Shown: piece after piece, positions 40,295 through 50,179 of the stretch
Numbering within the stretch: position 1 is the first letter of the stretch
Layout of the letters: each line of letters begins with the position of its first letter
Assembly: GCF_026627425.1 (NCBI RefSeq)
Contig: NZ_JAPNLH010000003.1
Coordinates: forward strand, 208,357 to 272,356
Direction: 5' to 3'
Source: Arthrobacter endolithicus
GTDB taxonomy: Bacteria > Actinomycetota > Actinomycetes > Actinomycetales > Micrococcaceae
DNA length: 64,000 nt
Notes under the pieces: model-generated
Database searches by the model: none
Told to the model about the DNA's origin: nothing
What the model saw: the letters and a program-made list of their open reading frames with translations, nothing else
Position numbers and translations under genes: made by a program

Positions 40295-42784
40295 CTAGGC
40301 GCCTGCGGGCAAGGCATCGGGGACGCGCGGCTTCGCCGTTCCCTCGAAGGTGAACTTGGCGTCGTCGCCCTCCCCTGCCACGTCAATAGCGACGATATCC
40401 CCGGCCTTGATCTCGCCGAAGAGGATCTTCTCGGAGAGCTGGTCCTCGATTTCGCGCTGAATGGTGCGGCGCAGCGGCCGGGCACCCATCGCGGGATCGT
40501 AACCCCGGGTGGCCAGCAGTACCTTGGCGGCACTGGTCAGCTCGATGCCCATGTCCTTGTCCTGCATACGCTTTTCCAGCCTGGCGACGAACATGTCCAC
40601 GATCTCGATAATCTCCGTCTGGGTCAGCTGCGGGAACACCACAACGTCGTCCACGCGGTTGAGGAACTCGGGACGGAAGTGCTGTTTGAGTTCTTCCGTG
40701 ACCCGGGCACGCATCCGGTTGTAGCCGGTCTGCATGTCCGTGCCGGACTGGAAGCCGGTGGCCACGCTCTTGGAAATATCCCGGGTACCGAGGTTGGTGG
40801 TCATGATGATGATCGTGTTCTTGAAGTCCACCACGCGACCCTGGCTATCCGTCAGACGTCCGTCCTCGAGGATCTGCAGGAGCGAGTTGAACAGGTCCGA
40901 GTGGGCCTTTTCCACCTCATCAAAGAGCACCACCGAGAACGGCCGACGGCGGACCTTTTCGGTCAGCTGCCCACCCTCCTCATAACCGACGTAGCCCGGA
41001 GGGGCACCGAAGAGGCGCGAGACAGTGTGCTTCTCCGAGTACTCGGACATATCCAGCGTGATGAGGGCGTCTTCGTCGCCGAAGAGGAATTCCGCCAGCG
41101 CCTTGGCCAGCTCCGTTTTGCCGACGCCGGTGGGGCCGGCAAAGATGAACGAGCCACCCGGACGCTTAGGATCCTTCAGCCCGGCACGCGTGCGGCGGAT
41201 AGCCTGCGAGATGGACTTTATCGCCTCGTTTTGGCCCACCACACGCTTATGCAGTTCGTCTTCCATTTTCAGCAGACGCGAGGACTCTTCCTCCGTGAGC
41301 TTGAAGACCGGGATGCCAGTCGAGTTGGCCAGCACCTCAGCAATCAGTTCCTCATCAACCTCGGAAATGTCATCCAGCCCGCCGGACTTCCATTTGCGTT
41401 CCTTCTCCGCCCGCGCGGCAATGAGCTTTTGCTCCTTGTCACGCAGCGAGGCAGCACCCTCGAAGTCCTGTGCATCAATAGCGGATTCCTTCTCCCGCTT
41501 GACCTCAGCAATGTTGCCGTCCATGACCTTAAGCTCCGGCGGCGCAGTCATCCGCCTGATGCGCAGCCGGGCCCCTGCCTCATCGATGAGGTCAATGGCC
41601 TTGTCCGGCAGGAAACGGTCGCTGATGTATCGCTCGGAAAGCGAAGCAGCAGCCGCCAAGGCGCCGTCTGTAATGGAAACCCGGTGGTGAGCCTCGTAGC
41701 GGTCGCGCAGGCCCTTGAGGATCTCGATGGTGTGGACGACATTGGGTTCAGCCACCTGGATAGGCTGGAAACGCCGCTCCAGCGCTGCATCCTTTTCAAT
41801 GTGTTTGCGGTACTCATCCAACGTGGTGGCGCCAATGGTCTGCAGCTCACCGCGCGCCAGCATTGGCTTAAGGATCGAGGCCGCGTCAATGGCACCCTCG
41901 GCCGCGCCTGCACCGACCAGCGTGTGGATCTCGTCGATGAACAAAATGATGTCCCCGCGCGTGCGGATCTCCTTGAGGACCTTCTTCAGGCGTTCCTCAA
42001 AATCACCGCGGTACCGTGACCCTGCCACAAGTGAGCCGAGGTCCAGCGTGTACAGCTGCTTGTCCCTAATGGTTTCCGGGACATCTCCGCGCACAATGGC
42101 CTGGGCCAGGCCCTCGACGACGGCCGTCTTGCCGACGCCCGGCTCACCGATCAGGACGGGATTGTTCTTGGTCCGGCGGGAGAGGACTTGCATGACGCGT
42201 TCCATCTCGTGCTCGCGCCCGATGACCGGGTCCAGCTTGTTTTCGCGCGCTGCCTGGGTCAGGTTCCGGCCGAATTGGTCCAGGACCACCGAACCGGCGG
42301 GCGCGCCTTCCTGTTGCCCGGCACCGGAAGCGACAGGCTCCTTGCCTTGGTATCCGGAGAGCAGCTGGATAACCTGCTGGCGCACTCGATTGAGGTCGGC
42401 GCCGAGCTTGACCAGGACCTGCGCCGCAACGCCTTCGCCCTCGCGGATCAGGCCAAGCAGAATGTGCTCCGTGCCGATGTAATTATGACCAAGCTGCAGG
42501 GCCTCGCGCAGCGAGAGCTCCAGCACCTTTTTGGCGCGCGGGGTGAACGGGATATGCCCGCTCGGTGCCTGCTGGCCCTGACCGATGATTTCCTGGACCT
42601 GCTCACGCACGCCATCAAGGGAAATGCTCAGCGACTCAAGTGCCTTTGCTGCGACACCCTCGCCCTCGTGGATGAGGCCGAGCAGAATATGCTCGGTGCC
42701 GATGTAGTTGTGGTTGAGCATGCGGGCCTCTTCTTGGGCCAGCACGACAACTCGTCGGGCTCGATCGGTGAATCTCTCAAACAT
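40295..42784 (-). CDS. clpC: ATP-dependent Clp protease ATP-binding subunit ClpC
   Basis: This 829-residue Hsp100 unfoldase feeds substrates to ClpP. It has the double N-terminal Clp-N repeat ([20 protein letters not shown]), D1 Walker [14 protein letters not shown] near 215, a central UVR-type coiled region ([20 protein letters not shown]), D2 Walker [14 protein letters not shown] and the C-terminal ClpB D2-small domain. The hydrophobic IGF/LGF-type ClpP loop should lie in D2. AGGAG lies upstream of the ATG. It is transcribed alone, downstream of lsr2 as in mycobacteria. Confidence 0.97.
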   Translation of the reverse strand: MFERFTDRARRVVVLAQEEARMLNHNYIGTEHILLGLIHEGEGVAAKALESLSISLDGVREQVQEIIGQGQQAPSGHIPFTPRAKKVLELSLREALQLGHNYIGTEHILLGLIREGEGVAAQVLVKLGADLNRVRQQVIQLLSGYQGKEPVASGAGQQEGAPAGSVVLDQFGRNLTQAARENKLDPVIGREHEMERVMQVLSRRTKNNPVLIGEPGVGKTAVVEGLAQAIVRGDVPETIRDKQLYTLDLGSLVAGSRYRGDFEERLKKVLKEIRTRGDIILFIDEIHTLVGAGAAEGAIDAASILKPMLARGELQTIGATTLDEYRKHIEKDAALERRFQPIQVAEPNVVHTIEILKGLRDRYEAHHRVSITDGALAAAASLSERYISDRFLPDKAIDLIDEAGARLRIRRMTAPPELKVMDGNIAEVKREKESAIDAQDFEGAASLRDKEQKLIAARAEKERKWKSGGLDDISEVDEELIAEVLANSTGIPVFKLTEEESSRLLKMEDELHKRVVGQNEAIKSISQAIRRTRAGLKDPKRPGGSFIFAGPTGVGKTELAKALAEFLFGDEDALITLDMSEYSEKHTVSRLFGAPPGYVGYEEGGQLTEKVRRRPFSVVLFDEVEKAHSDLFNSLLQILEDGRLTDSQGRVVDFKNTIIIMTTNLGTRDISKSVATGFQSGTDMQTGYNRMRARVTEELKQHFRPEFLNRVDDVVVFPQLTQTEIIEIVDMFVARLEKRMQDKDMGIELTSAAKVLLATRGYDPAMGARPLRRTIQREIEDQLSEKILFGEIKAGDIVAIDVAGEGDDAKFTFEGTAKPRVPDALPAGA

Positions 42785-42882
42785 TGCGCCACACTCCTAG
42801 CTACTGCGTACTTTGATGCTACGCAGGTACCGGGCTCCGTGGGGGCTTGTTCGCCACGGGGGAAATATGCAGGACGCGGCGC

Positions 42883-43209
42883 TTAGCCGTTGGCCCGGAA
42901 GTACGCCTCCTGGATTTCCGCCTGTATCCTGCCACGTTCGCGGACGGGATAGCCGTTTTCCCGCGCCCAGCGCCGGATCTGCCCCACGTCCTGGCCCTTG
43001 GACGTGCTCCCGGAGCGGCCCTTGGTTACGCGGCCCGTGACACGTCGGCCCTTGGTGAGATAAACGCCTAAGGCCTCGCGCAACTCACCGGAATGGGCGG
43101 TGGAAAGGTCGATTTCATAGCTGACACCGTCGAGGGCAAAACGGACATTTTCATCCGCGGGGCCCCCATCAATGTCATCGACCAGGGTGATTTCAACTTT
43201 TTGCGCCAT
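42883..43209 (-). CDS. lsr2: Nucleoid-associated protein Lsr2
   Basis: This 108-residue protein bridges DNA and silences AT-rich genes, the actinobacterial counterpart of H-NS. The N-terminal dimerisation domain starts MAQKVEITLVDDIDGG. The C-terminal DNA-binding domain has IRRWARENGYPVRERGRIQAEI with the minor-groove RGR motif. AAGGGG precedes the ATG by five bases. Its place between lysS and clpC matches M. tuberculosis (Rv3596c-Rv3598c). The relatively AT-rich upstream region may be its own target. Confidence 0.95.
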   Translation of the reverse strand: MAQKVEITLVDDIDGGPADENVRFALDGVSYEIDLSTAHSGELREALGVYLTKGRRVTGRVTKGRSGSTSKGQDVGQIRRWARENGYPVRERGRIQAEIQEAYFRANG

Positions 43210-43367
43210 CAGAACCCCTTACATAGATTCACGGATCCGCTGAGCCTGACATATAGCAGACCACACCTAACGGACGGTTGCTATTGCCAATTCATTTCCA
43301 TATTAAGTATGGCTCTCTGCAGGTGCGCAGTCAAAGGCCTTTAATTCAGCTGTGGAAATGGAACCTT

Positions 43368-43532
43368 TTAATCGAGTCTTTCGTCCGCTTCCCGCTCGGC
43401 CTGTGCCAGCGCCTCACGTTCCGATCTGTCGGCATTGAAAATTGCCTTCATGGCGAAATAAAACAGCGCCGCAAGGGCGGCCGACGGGACGATAACCGCC
43501 AGGTAGGGCACCATAGCTGCCAGAAAATCCAT
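43368..43532 (-). CDS. 54-residue small membrane protein downstream of lysS
   Basis: The minus strand encodes a 54-residue protein beginning MDFLAAMVPYLAVIVPSAAL. One membrane helix spans about residues 5-27, followed by FAMKAIFNADR and a strongly charged amphipathic tail (SEREALAQAEREADERLD) on the cytoplasmic side. AGAGGG lies six bases before the ATG, and the gene begins 12 bases after the lysS stop, so it is probably the last gene of the panC-lysS operon. I do not know its function; Micrococcaceae genomes often have an unannotated small protein here, but I cannot verify that. Confidence 0.75.
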   Translation of the reverse strand: MDFLAAMVPYLAVIVPSAALAALFYFAMKAIFNADRSEREALAQAEREADERLD

Positions 43533-43544
43533 TATTTCCCTCTT

Positions 43545-45062
43545 CTATTCTGGTTTTGGGAGGCTTTCGGGCTTCATAAGGGGGAAGAGAATGGCCTCGC
43601 GTATTCCCACACCGGTAAACAGCATTACCAGCCGATCCACCCCCAGGCCCAGGCCACCCATCGGAGGCGCACCATATTCCAGGGCGCGCAGGAAGTCTTC
43701 ATCTAGCGCCATGGCCTCCGGATCCCCGGCCGCGGCCTGGAGCGACTGTGCGGTGAGCCGCTCGCGCTGAATCACCGGGTCCACCAATTCGGAGAACGCT
43801 GTGCCGGTTTCCCGGCCGTCAATGATCAGATCCCACGCCTCGATCAGCCGACCGTCCGCGCGGTGCGGGCGGGCCAGCGGCTGGGCCGACGGCGGATAGT
43901 CGCAGACGAAGGTCGGCTGGATCAACGTTGGCTCAACGATCTCGCCAAAGAGCTCCACCGCCAGCTTCTCGGCATCCCACGCCGGATCAACTGGCACGCC
44001 GCGCTGCGCGGCGATGGCCCGCAGCGCCGGCGCCGACGTCTCAGGTGTTATTTCCTCGCCGATGGCGTCCGAGAGCCCCCGGTACAGCGGCAGCCAGGGC
44101 CACTCGCCGTCGAGCTCCACCGTCCCGCGCGGCGTCTGGATGGTCCGCGAACCGGCCGCGTCGGCGCACGCCAAAATTATGCGCTGCATGATCCGGGCCA
44201 TGCTGAACTGATCCCCGTAGGCTTCATAGGCCTCAAGCATGGTGAATTCGGGGCTGTGGGTGGAATCAACGCCTTCGTTGCGGAAGATGCGGCCGACCTC
44301 GAAGACCTTGTCAATTCCTCCGACGACGGCCCGCTTGAGGTAAAGCTCGATCGCGATGCGCAACGTCATGGGCTGATCAAAGGCATTTAAGTGTGTCCGG
44401 AACGGCCGGGCAGCAGCGCCGCCGTGCAACAGCTGAAGAATAGGCGTCTCCAGCTCAAGGTAATCCTCGCCGTGCAGGGTGTCCCGAATGGCCCGGACAA
44501 TTGCCGAGCGGGTCCTGACCTGGTCACGGGCCTCCTGGCGGACAATCAGGTCTACGTAACGCTGGCGGACGCGCATTTCCTCGGAAAGCTCCGCGTGCAG
44601 CACCGGCAGCGGGCGCAGCGCCTTGGAAGCCATCCGCCACGAGTCCGCCATGATGGAAAGCTCACCGCGCCGCGAACTGATGACCTCCCCGTGGATGAAG
44701 ACGTGGTCCCCCAGATCCACCAGCGCTTTCCAGTTAGCCAGTGTCGCCTCCCCCACCACCGCCAGGCTCAGCATGGCCTGCAGCCGAGTTCCGTCGCCGG
44801 CTTGGAGGGTGGCGAAGCAGAGCTTGCCGGTATTGCGGATGAAAACGATGCGGCCGGCAACACCGACGATGTCGCCGGTGCTTTCATCGGCCGCCAGCTC
44901 CGGGTACTGGGCGCGCACCTGCGCCAGCGTGTGGGTCAGCTCGACACCGACCGGGTAGGCCTGCGCCCCCGTTTCGATCAGCTGTGCCCGCTTTTCCATC
45001 CGGACCTGCATCTGCTCGGAGACTTCCGCGGCTTCTGGGATCAGGGTTTTTTCATTGCTCAC
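43545..45062 (-). CDS. lysS: Lysyl-tRNA synthetase, class II
   Basis: This enzyme of about 505 residues charges tRNA-Lys. The OB-fold anticodon domain (VAGRIVFIRNTGKLCFATLQ) is followed by motif 2 (VGRIFRNEGVDSTHSPEFTM) and motif 3 (GLGLGVDRLVMLFT). I chose the GTG at 45062; a TTG at 45071 is in frame but overlaps the probable -10 box TAAACT (45076-45071), so the transcript should start downstream of it with a leader of only a few bases. The cognate tRNA-Lys(TTT) lies at 15 kb. Confidence 0.94.
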   Translation of the reverse strand: MSNEKTLIPEAAEVSEQMQVRMEKRAQLIETGAQAYPVGVELTHTLAQVRAQYPELAADESTGDIVGVAGRIVFIRNTGKLCFATLQAGDGTRLQAMLSLAVVGEATLANWKALVDLGDHVFIHGEVISSRRGELSIMADSWRMASKALRPLPVLHAELSEEMRVRQRYVDLIVRQEARDQVRTRSAIVRAIRDTLHGEDYLELETPILQLLHGGAAARPFRTHLNAFDQPMTLRIAIELYLKRAVVGGIDKVFEVGRIFRNEGVDSTHSPEFTMLEAYEAYGDQFSMARIMQRIILACADAAGSRTIQTPRGTVELDGEWPWLPLYRGLSDAIGEEITPETSAPALRAIAAQRGVPVDPAWDAEKLAVELFGEIVEPTLIQPTFVCDYPPSAQPLARPHRADGRLIEAWDLIIDGRETGTAFSELVDPVIQRERLTAQSLQAAAGDPEAMALDEDFLRALEYGAPPMGGLGLGVDRLVMLFTGVGIREAILFPLMKPESLPKPE

Positions 45063-45122
45063 AGGAGACAAGTTTAGTCCGTGGAACCGGGAACGCTTCC
45101 CAGCTGCGGACCCCGGGTCCGG

Positions 45123-46055
45123 TCAGTACCCCAAGGGCATGCTGTCGATCAGCCGGACTGGGCCAACCCGGGCTGCGATCAGAGCCAGCGCCGTACCGGT
45201 GAATGGTGTTTCGCGGCAGTTCTCCGCCCTCGGCTCCAACGTCTGGGGGTCAACAATCTCGAAATAATCCAGTTCCGCTAACGGCTGGCTTTTGATCATT
45301 TCGAATACCGAATCGGGATCCAGCGGAATGTGCCGGTCCGCGCGGTCGCGGAGGAGTTTCAGGGCCCGGGAAAGAACCAGGGACGCGTCACGTTCGGCCG
45401 TGGAAAGGAAGCGGTTCCGACTCGAAAGTGCCAGGCCTTCGGCACTGCGCACGGTCGGGACTGCGACTATCTCGACGGGAAAATTCAAATCTGCCGCCAT
45501 TTGCCGGACGAGGACCAATTGCTGAGCATCTTTTTGGCCGAAATAGACTCGGTAATCCCCCGCCGCGGGCTGGCAGATATGCAGCAATTTGGCGACCACT
45601 GTTAGTGCGCCGTCAAAATGTCCCGGCCGGGAAGCCCCTTCATACTTCTGGCCTAAACGCCCGGACGCCACGCAGATCGACGGTTCGCCTGCCGGATAGA
45701 TCTCCAGTGCCGAGGGAGCGAAGACCAGGTCCACCCCCGCTGCCTCAAGCAAGGCCATGTCCGCATCCAACGTGCGCGGATAGCGGTCCAGGTCTGCCGG
45801 GTCACCGAACTGCAAAGGGTTGACAAAGATGCTGGCGACGACGACGTCGTTGTGCTCCACCGCGGCGCGCGCCAGACCGGCATGGCCGGCATGCAGTGCG
45901 CCCATGGTCGGCACGAAGCCCAGCGACGGCAGCTGCGCGGACCCGACGGACCCGACGGCCGGCCCCTCTTGGTGGGCTTCCTGGCTTTTTTTCGCCAGCA
46001 AAGCCGCACTGGCGCTCCGGAGTCCGGCAATGGTGGTGGCAAGCGCGATGGCCAT
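45123..46055 (-). CDS. panC: Pantothenate synthetase
   Basis: This 310-residue enzyme joins pantoate and beta-alanine at the cost of ATP. The nucleotide-binding signature is [19 protein letters not shown], then [29 protein letters not shown] and [21 protein letters not shown]. It follows the DUF2520 gene by 54 bases, as in mycobacteria. The usual companions panD and coaX are not in this locus. A Gln/Glu-rich insert ([18 protein letters not shown]) lies near residues 22-40. Confidence 0.95.
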   Translation of the reverse strand: MAIALATTIAGLRSASAALLAKKSQEAHQEGPAVGSVGSAQLPSLGFVPTMGALHAGHAGLARAAVEHNDVVVASIFVNPLQFGDPADLDRYPRTLDADMALLEAAGVDLVFAPSALEIYPAGEPSICVASGRLGQKYEGASRPGHFDGALTVVAKLLHICQPAAGDYRVYFGQKDAQQLVLVRQMAADLNFPVEIVAVPTVRSAEGLALSSRNRFLSTAERDASLVLSRALKLLRDRADRHIPLDPDSVFEMIKSQPLAELDYFEIVDPQTLEPRAENCRETPFTGTALALIAARVGPVRLIDSMPLGY

Positions 46056-46109
46056 GATTTGAATCGCTTTCGTGGATTGGATTAAACGTGCTGCAGCGCA
46101 GCGGGAACG

Positions 46110-47015
46110 TTAAGCCGGCGGCAGGTGATCGGCCAGTGCCGCCTCGATCAGCTGAAGCTGAACCGGCGTGAGCAGACCTCGCGCCGCTGCCCGTGACGCG
46201 GTGGCTGCGGCCATGGCGAGATATGCGGCAACAAAATCTTCCGTCCCATCGCTGTCGCCGTACTCCCGCAGGGCGTGGGCATGCGCCGCGACCGTGCCCA
46301 CATCACCGCGGGCGACTGGGCCGGTCAGCGCCGATTCGCCGGACGCCAGCGCGTTCTCCAGGGAGGCCCGCAACAGCGGTCCGAGCATCCGGTCCGGTGC
46401 TTCGACGCCAATATCGGCCAGCAGTTGCGCGGACTGCGCCGCCAGCGTGACCAAATGGTTGGCGGCATGTGCCAACGCGGCGTGGTAGAGAACCCTGTCC
46501 CCCTCCGCGATGACAACCGGTTCGGCACCCATTTCCACCACCAGCGCCTGCGCAATCGGCAGCATGGCCGGATCGGCGCTGACTCCAAAGCAGCAGTCCG
46601 GCAGTCTCGCCAGGTCCAGCGTCATTCCCGTGAAGGTCATTGCGGGGTGCAGCGCCAGCGGTATGGCACCCGCGGCGCGCGCCGGTGCCAGCACACCCGT
46701 GCCGTAGCGCCCGGAGGTGTGCGCGACGAGCTGCCCCTGCTGCCAGGCTCCGGCGCTTGCCAGGCCCTGCACCAACACCGGGAGAGCGTCATCCGGGACG
46801 GCAAGCAGCACCAGTTCCGAACGCTCAATCAGATCGGGGATTTCCAGTACCGGCACTCCCGGCAAAAGGACTTCGGCGCGGTCCAGCGAATTTGCCGACA
46901 CGGCAGAAACCCCGACGACGGCATGGCCGGCGGCACGCAGAGCGGCCCCCAGCACGGCTCCCACCTTCCCGGCTCCAATGATCCCGACGCCCAGTCGTCC
47001 GGGCTTAGTGTTCAT
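46110..47015 (-). CDS. Rossmann-fold DUF2520 protein
   Basis: This 301-residue protein has an N-terminal NAD(P)-binding motif GVGIIGAGKVGAVLGAALRAAGH and a C-terminal helical DUF2520 domain. The overall layout resembles 6-phosphogluconate-dehydrogenase-like or ketopantoate-reductase-like enzymes. It occupies the position of Rv3603c, just upstream of panC, so a role as ketopantoate reductase or another step near pantothenate is attractive but unproven. AGAGGAGA precedes the ATG. It overlaps the upstream PH-domain gene by 11 bases. Confidence 0.82.
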   Translation of the reverse strand: MNTKPGRLGVGIIGAGKVGAVLGAALRAAGHAVVGVSAVSANSLDRAEVLLPGVPVLEIPDLIERSELVLLAVPDDALPVLVQGLASAGAWQQGQLVAHTSGRYGTGVLAPARAAGAIPLALHPAMTFTGMTLDLARLPDCCFGVSADPAMLPIAQALVVEMGAEPVVIAEGDRVLYHAALAHAANHLVTLAAQSAQLLADIGVEAPDRMLGPLLRASLENALASGESALTGPVARGDVGTVAAHAHALREYGDSDGTEDFVAAYLAMAAATASRAAARGLLTPVQLQLIEAALADHLPPA

Positions 47016-48513
47016 GGTTGCTCTCCTCTAACCAGCGGTCCGGGCGACCGATTCGCCGCGCTGTGGCCGCACGGGCGGCCTGCCCGGTGAATAGTTCGTG
47101 TGCCGTGGCCGTGTCCAGATGACGAACTACCGGGCGGACCGGCCCCGCGGTGGAATGCAGCTCAAAATTCACCAGGTGCAGCCGGCGCATCAGCGGGCCC
47201 TGAAACAGGCTCAACGATTGGGTGCGCTCATGCGGCACGACCTGGAGGCGGCGGAAGAACACGCCGTGCCGGCAGAGCAGTGCGGTGTCCGTAAACCGGT
47301 AGCCATTACGCCGCCAGGCCAGCGGATCCAGCAGCCGGGCGCGCGGCGGGGAATGGACGAACCCGTGCGCGGTCCCCTTGCCCCGAAGCCCGGCCCGGAA
47401 GACCCCCAGCGGGTCGGCCGTGCCGGGGTCCGGGAAGATCAGCCCCAAAATCGTCATGACCTCCGCCTCGGTGCCTACCGGCAACACCACCGTCCGTGGC
47501 CCGCTGTCCCGATGATCCGATCCGTAGCCGGCAACGTTGATATGTACGCGGTACCACCCAGCGGGCCGCCACCAGGGGCTCTGCGTGATTCCCACGGCCT
47601 GCACTCTTCCGGGCGGGATGGTCTGCGCCCGGGTATCGAGCATGCCGTAGCGCAGCCGGACTCCGTCGGGGGATTGGGCTATGCGGAAATTACAGTCAAT
47701 GGTGAACGCTTTCCAGTAGGCGGCCGCCACGGCGAGCGCCAGCGGGAGGAACACGGCAAGGATCGACGGCGAACCCGTAGCGTACAGCGCGCCGATGGCG
47801 GCCGCGGCGAGGGCCAGTGCCGCGACGGAGATACCCGAAAGCAGCGTTGCGCCGGCAATCCGCCCCGGCGTCAGCGCCAGCACCGCCCGTTCCGGAGCCT
47901 GCGGGGCAGCCGATGGCCGGCATGGGTCCACGCTCATGCCCGATGCCCGGGCCAGAATCGCTGCCCGCAGCCGCTGTGCCTCGTCCAGTCGCAGAAAGGA
48001 CAGTTTCATCGCTGATTTTCCCGCGTCCGCAACCTCGAATTTGAGTTCCGCCAGGGCAAAAATCCTTGCCAGCAGCGGTTGCACCACGTCAATGGCCTGG
48101 ACCCGGTCTATCCGCGCCTGCCGCTGCCGGCGGAAAACCACGCCACTGTTGACCCGCACGTGATCGTTGGTGACCTGATATCTCGTGTAGTACCAGGACA
48201 GGAAGAAGTAAATACCAAAGACCACCACGGCGGCGCCCAGAAACAGAAGAATCAGCCAGGCGGGTGCCCCAGCCGGGTTGTGTCGCCCGCCGGAGCGAAT
48301 CGACGCCAGCAGATCGTCAAAAGAGTTACGCCCGAATAGGAAGATCAGGGCGACGACGGCGAGCCAGCCGCGCACCAGAGGGGAGACGGGATGCACCCGA
48401 TGCCATTCGTCAACGGAGTCGGTACGAAAACCGGTCCCCTGCGCGAACGCCAAGCCGGCGGTACGGCCCTGCGCATCGTCGTTGGGCGCAGCTGGCCCGG
48501 ACACCACGCTCAT
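47005..48513 (-). CDS. PH-domain (DUF304/bPH2) membrane protein, large
   Basis: This 502-residue protein resembles B. subtilis YdbT. A hydrophobic pair lies near residues 45-65 and 85-110, followed by a bacterial PH domain (TRYQVTNDHVRVNSGVVFRRQRQARIDRVQAIDV). A second membrane region follows (ATLLSGISVAALALAAAAIGAL and VFLPLALAVAAAYW), then a second PH domain (IAQSPDGVRLRYGMLDTRAQTIPPGRVQAVGI) and a third similar stretch (ALLCRHGVFFRRLQVVPHERTQSL). Its role is unknown; YdbS/YdbT work as a pair, and the next gene supplies the YdbS-like partner with a four-base overlap. Confidence 0.85.
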   Translation of the reverse strand: MSVVSGPAAPNDDAQGRTAGLAFAQGTGFRTDSVDEWHRVHPVSPLVRGWLAVVALIFLFGRNSFDDLLASIRSGGRHNPAGAPAWLILLFLGAAVVVFGIYFFLSWYYTRYQVTNDHVRVNSGVVFRRQRQARIDRVQAIDVVQPLLARIFALAELKFEVADAGKSAMKLSFLRLDEAQRLRAAILARASGMSVDPCRPSAAPQAPERAVLALTPGRIAGATLLSGISVAALALAAAAIGALYATGSPSILAVFLPLALAVAAAYWKAFTIDCNFRIAQSPDGVRLRYGMLDTRAQTIPPGRVQAVGITQSPWWRPAGWYRVHINVAGYGSDHRDSGPRTVVLPVGTEAEVMTILGLIFPDPGTADPLGVFRAGLRGKGTAHGFVHSPPRARLLDPLAWRRNGYRFTDTALLCRHGVFFRRLQVVPHERTQSLSLFQGPLMRRLHLVNFELHSTAGPVRPVVRHLDTATAHELFTGQAARAATARRIGRPDRWLEESNHEH

Positions 48514-49019
48514 AGCCCTGCCAACTTTGCCTCACCACGGGCGGACAACTGCTCGCGCAACCGTGCCGCCTCCGCTGTCGGCAGGCCGGCAAGGAGGGCG
48601 TTGGTGCTCGCCGAAGCCGTGTGCAGCTTGATCGAACTCAGGCCGAAGAGCCGCTCCACCGGGCCGACGGAAACATCGACGTACTGCATCCGGCCATAGG
48701 GCACCACCATGACCCGCTGAAAGAATATTCCGCCGCGGATCAGCAGATCATCGTCCCGCTCCGCATAGCCGATCGCACGCACCTGGCGCGGAATCAGCGC
48801 AAGGCGCCAGAGCATGATCAGCAGGGTCAGCAGCAGGATGGCCCACGCCAGCCAGCCGGGAAAGCCGCCCCAGACGCCCGCCAGCCTCAGCACCAATGGA
48901 AGGGAAGCCACGGCAACGGTCAGGAGGGAGCCCAGACCCCGTTCGAGGAGCCGGACCGTGACAAGCTTCGGGGAAACATGCCTAAACTCCAGTCCCGCCG
49001 GGGAAATCGGCTCACGCAT
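48510..49019 (-). CDS. PH-domain (DUF304/bPH2) membrane protein, small
   Basis: This 169-residue YdbS-like protein has two membrane helices (LGSLLTVAVASLPLVLRLAG and GWLAWAILLLTLLIMLWRLAL) followed by one bacterial PH domain (RDDDLLIRGGIFFQRVMVVPYGRMQYVDVSVGP). I chose the ATG at 49019, which overlaps the end of the DUF3180 gene by eight bases; the longer frame has no coding character. The stop overlaps the start of the larger PH-domain gene (four bases). Confidence 0.85.
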   Translation of the reverse strand: MREPISPAGLEFRHVSPKLVTVRLLERGLGSLLTVAVASLPLVLRLAGVWGGFPGWLAWAILLLTLLIMLWRLALIPRQVRAIGYAERDDDLLIRGGIFFQRVMVVPYGRMQYVDVSVGPVERLFGLSSIKLHTASASTNALLAGLPTAEAARLREQLSARGEAKLAGL

Positions 49020-49512
49020 ATTCTTCCTCGCCGGTGCTCGTCCGTTTCGGTCCCCCCGCCGGTGGCGGGCCGTCCTCCGGCGGGATCCGGCAGAACCGTT
49101 CCACGATGAAACCAACCGCGACCATGACCAGACCCCCGGCCACCATAGCCAAGGCCAGCCAAATGACGCTGAGGTTACTGCGCAGGGCTACCGTGGGCAG
49201 CTGGTCCACCAGGATCCCTGCATGCCAGCCAACCAGCAGGGCACCGGCATAGGCGCAGGCCTGCGCCAGCACCCAGGTCCGGGCCGCCAGGATGGGATTG
49301 AGCACCCGGTCCCGCTTACCGTTGCGCCAGCGGCGGACGCGAAGCCCGAAGACCAGGGTCATTAGCACGATGATTCCCATGGTGATCAGCGAACTCAACG
49401 GCAATACGGGGGTGGGCAGGCTCCCGCGATTGGTCAGCATCGTCGCCACCCAACCGGCGGCGCCGGACACGAACGCTATTACGGCCAGCCAGAGGGGCCG
49501 GATGGTTTTCAT
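49012..49512 (-). CDS. DUF3180 membrane protein
   Basis: This 166-residue protein has four predicted membrane helices (LWLAVIAFVSGAAGWVATM, LSSLITMGIIVLMTLVFGL, WVLAQACAYAGALLVGWHAG, VIWLALAMVAGGLVMVAVGF) and a Pro/Gly-rich acidic tail. It sits after folK as Rv3605c does in M. tuberculosis, which supports the DUF3180 assignment. Function is unknown. GGTGAGG precedes the ATG at 49512; upstream open codons to 49776 are not part of the gene. Confidence 0.82.
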   Translation of the reverse strand: MKTIRPLWLAVIAFVSGAAGWVATMLTNRGSLPTPVLPLSSLITMGIIVLMTLVFGLRVRRWRNGKRDRVLNPILAARTWVLAQACAYAGALLVGWHAGILVDQLPTVALRSNLSVIWLALAMVAGGLVMVAVGFIVERFCRIPPEDGPPPAGGPKRTSTGEEEYA

Positions 49513-49612
49513 GCTTCGCCTCACCCATCTCGGTTGCCCATCTGGTTCCACCGTACAGTTCTTTCCCGGCACGTGATGCAGTTCCGGCCATTCCCCCGCA
49601 AGCTGCGGGACG

Positions 49613-50179
49613 TTAGCTTGCAGCGCCGAGGTGGAGACCGTCGTCATCCGCAAAGTGCTCGATGCCGGCGAAATCGGGGGCATTGTGGGCCAGGGCCGAG
49701 ACCGGTTCACCGTCGAGCGTGGCCTGCGGGTCCATGAGCGCCCACGGATACAGCACAAACGCACGCTGCGCTGCACGGGGGTGCGGCAGCGTCAGCCGTG
49801 CGTCAGCACTGCTGACGCTGCCGTAAGTGATGATGTCCACATCCAGGGTTCGTGCCCCCCAGCGGACCTCGCGGACGCGCAGATGCAGGTTTTCCACCGA
49901 TTGGCAGTGCTCCAGCAGGGCGTAAGGCTGCAGCGAGGTGTCGATCTCCAGCACCATGTTCAGAAACTCCGGCTGCCCGGGAGGGCCGCCAACCGGCTTG
50001 GTCTGCACTACCGGCGAAACGTCCCGCAAGCGCACCTCGGGCCGGTCGACCAGTTCGGCGACCGCAGCGCAGAGGGTGTCGTTGCGCTCTCCCAGGTTGC
50101 TGCCGAGGGCCAGCACAGCCCTCGTGAAGGCCGGCTCGGTGGCAGCGGCGCTCATGCCTTCCCGCGGGCAAATGCTCAT
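49613..50179 (-). CDS. folK: 2-amino-4-hydroxy-6-hydroxymethyldihydropteridine pyrophosphokinase
   Basis: This 188-residue HPPK transfers pyrophosphate to 6-hydroxymethyl-dihydropterin in folate synthesis. It shows ALGSNLGERNDTL, the substrate-binding loop VGGPPGQPEFLNMV, and RWGARTLDVDIITYG with the metal-binding DVD. TLPHPRAAQRAFVLYPW closes the core. The ATG overlaps the folB stop (ATGA). A second ATG eight codons downstream is also possible. It is last in folE-folP-folB-folK. Confidence 0.95.
   Translation of the reverse strand: MSICPREGMSAAATEPAFTRAVLALGSNLGERNDTLCAAVAELVDRPEVRLRDVSPVVQTKPVGGPPGQPEFLNMVLEIDTSLQPYALLEHCQSVENLHLRVREVRWGARTLDVDIITYGSVSSADARLTLPHPRAAQRAFVLYPWALMDPQATLDGEPVSALAHNAPDFAGIEHFADDDGLHLGAAS

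Noticed and set aside
40277..42019. 580-codon open frame antisense to clpC
   Set aside because: It mirrors the clpC coding frame, has no start signal and no recognisable domain.
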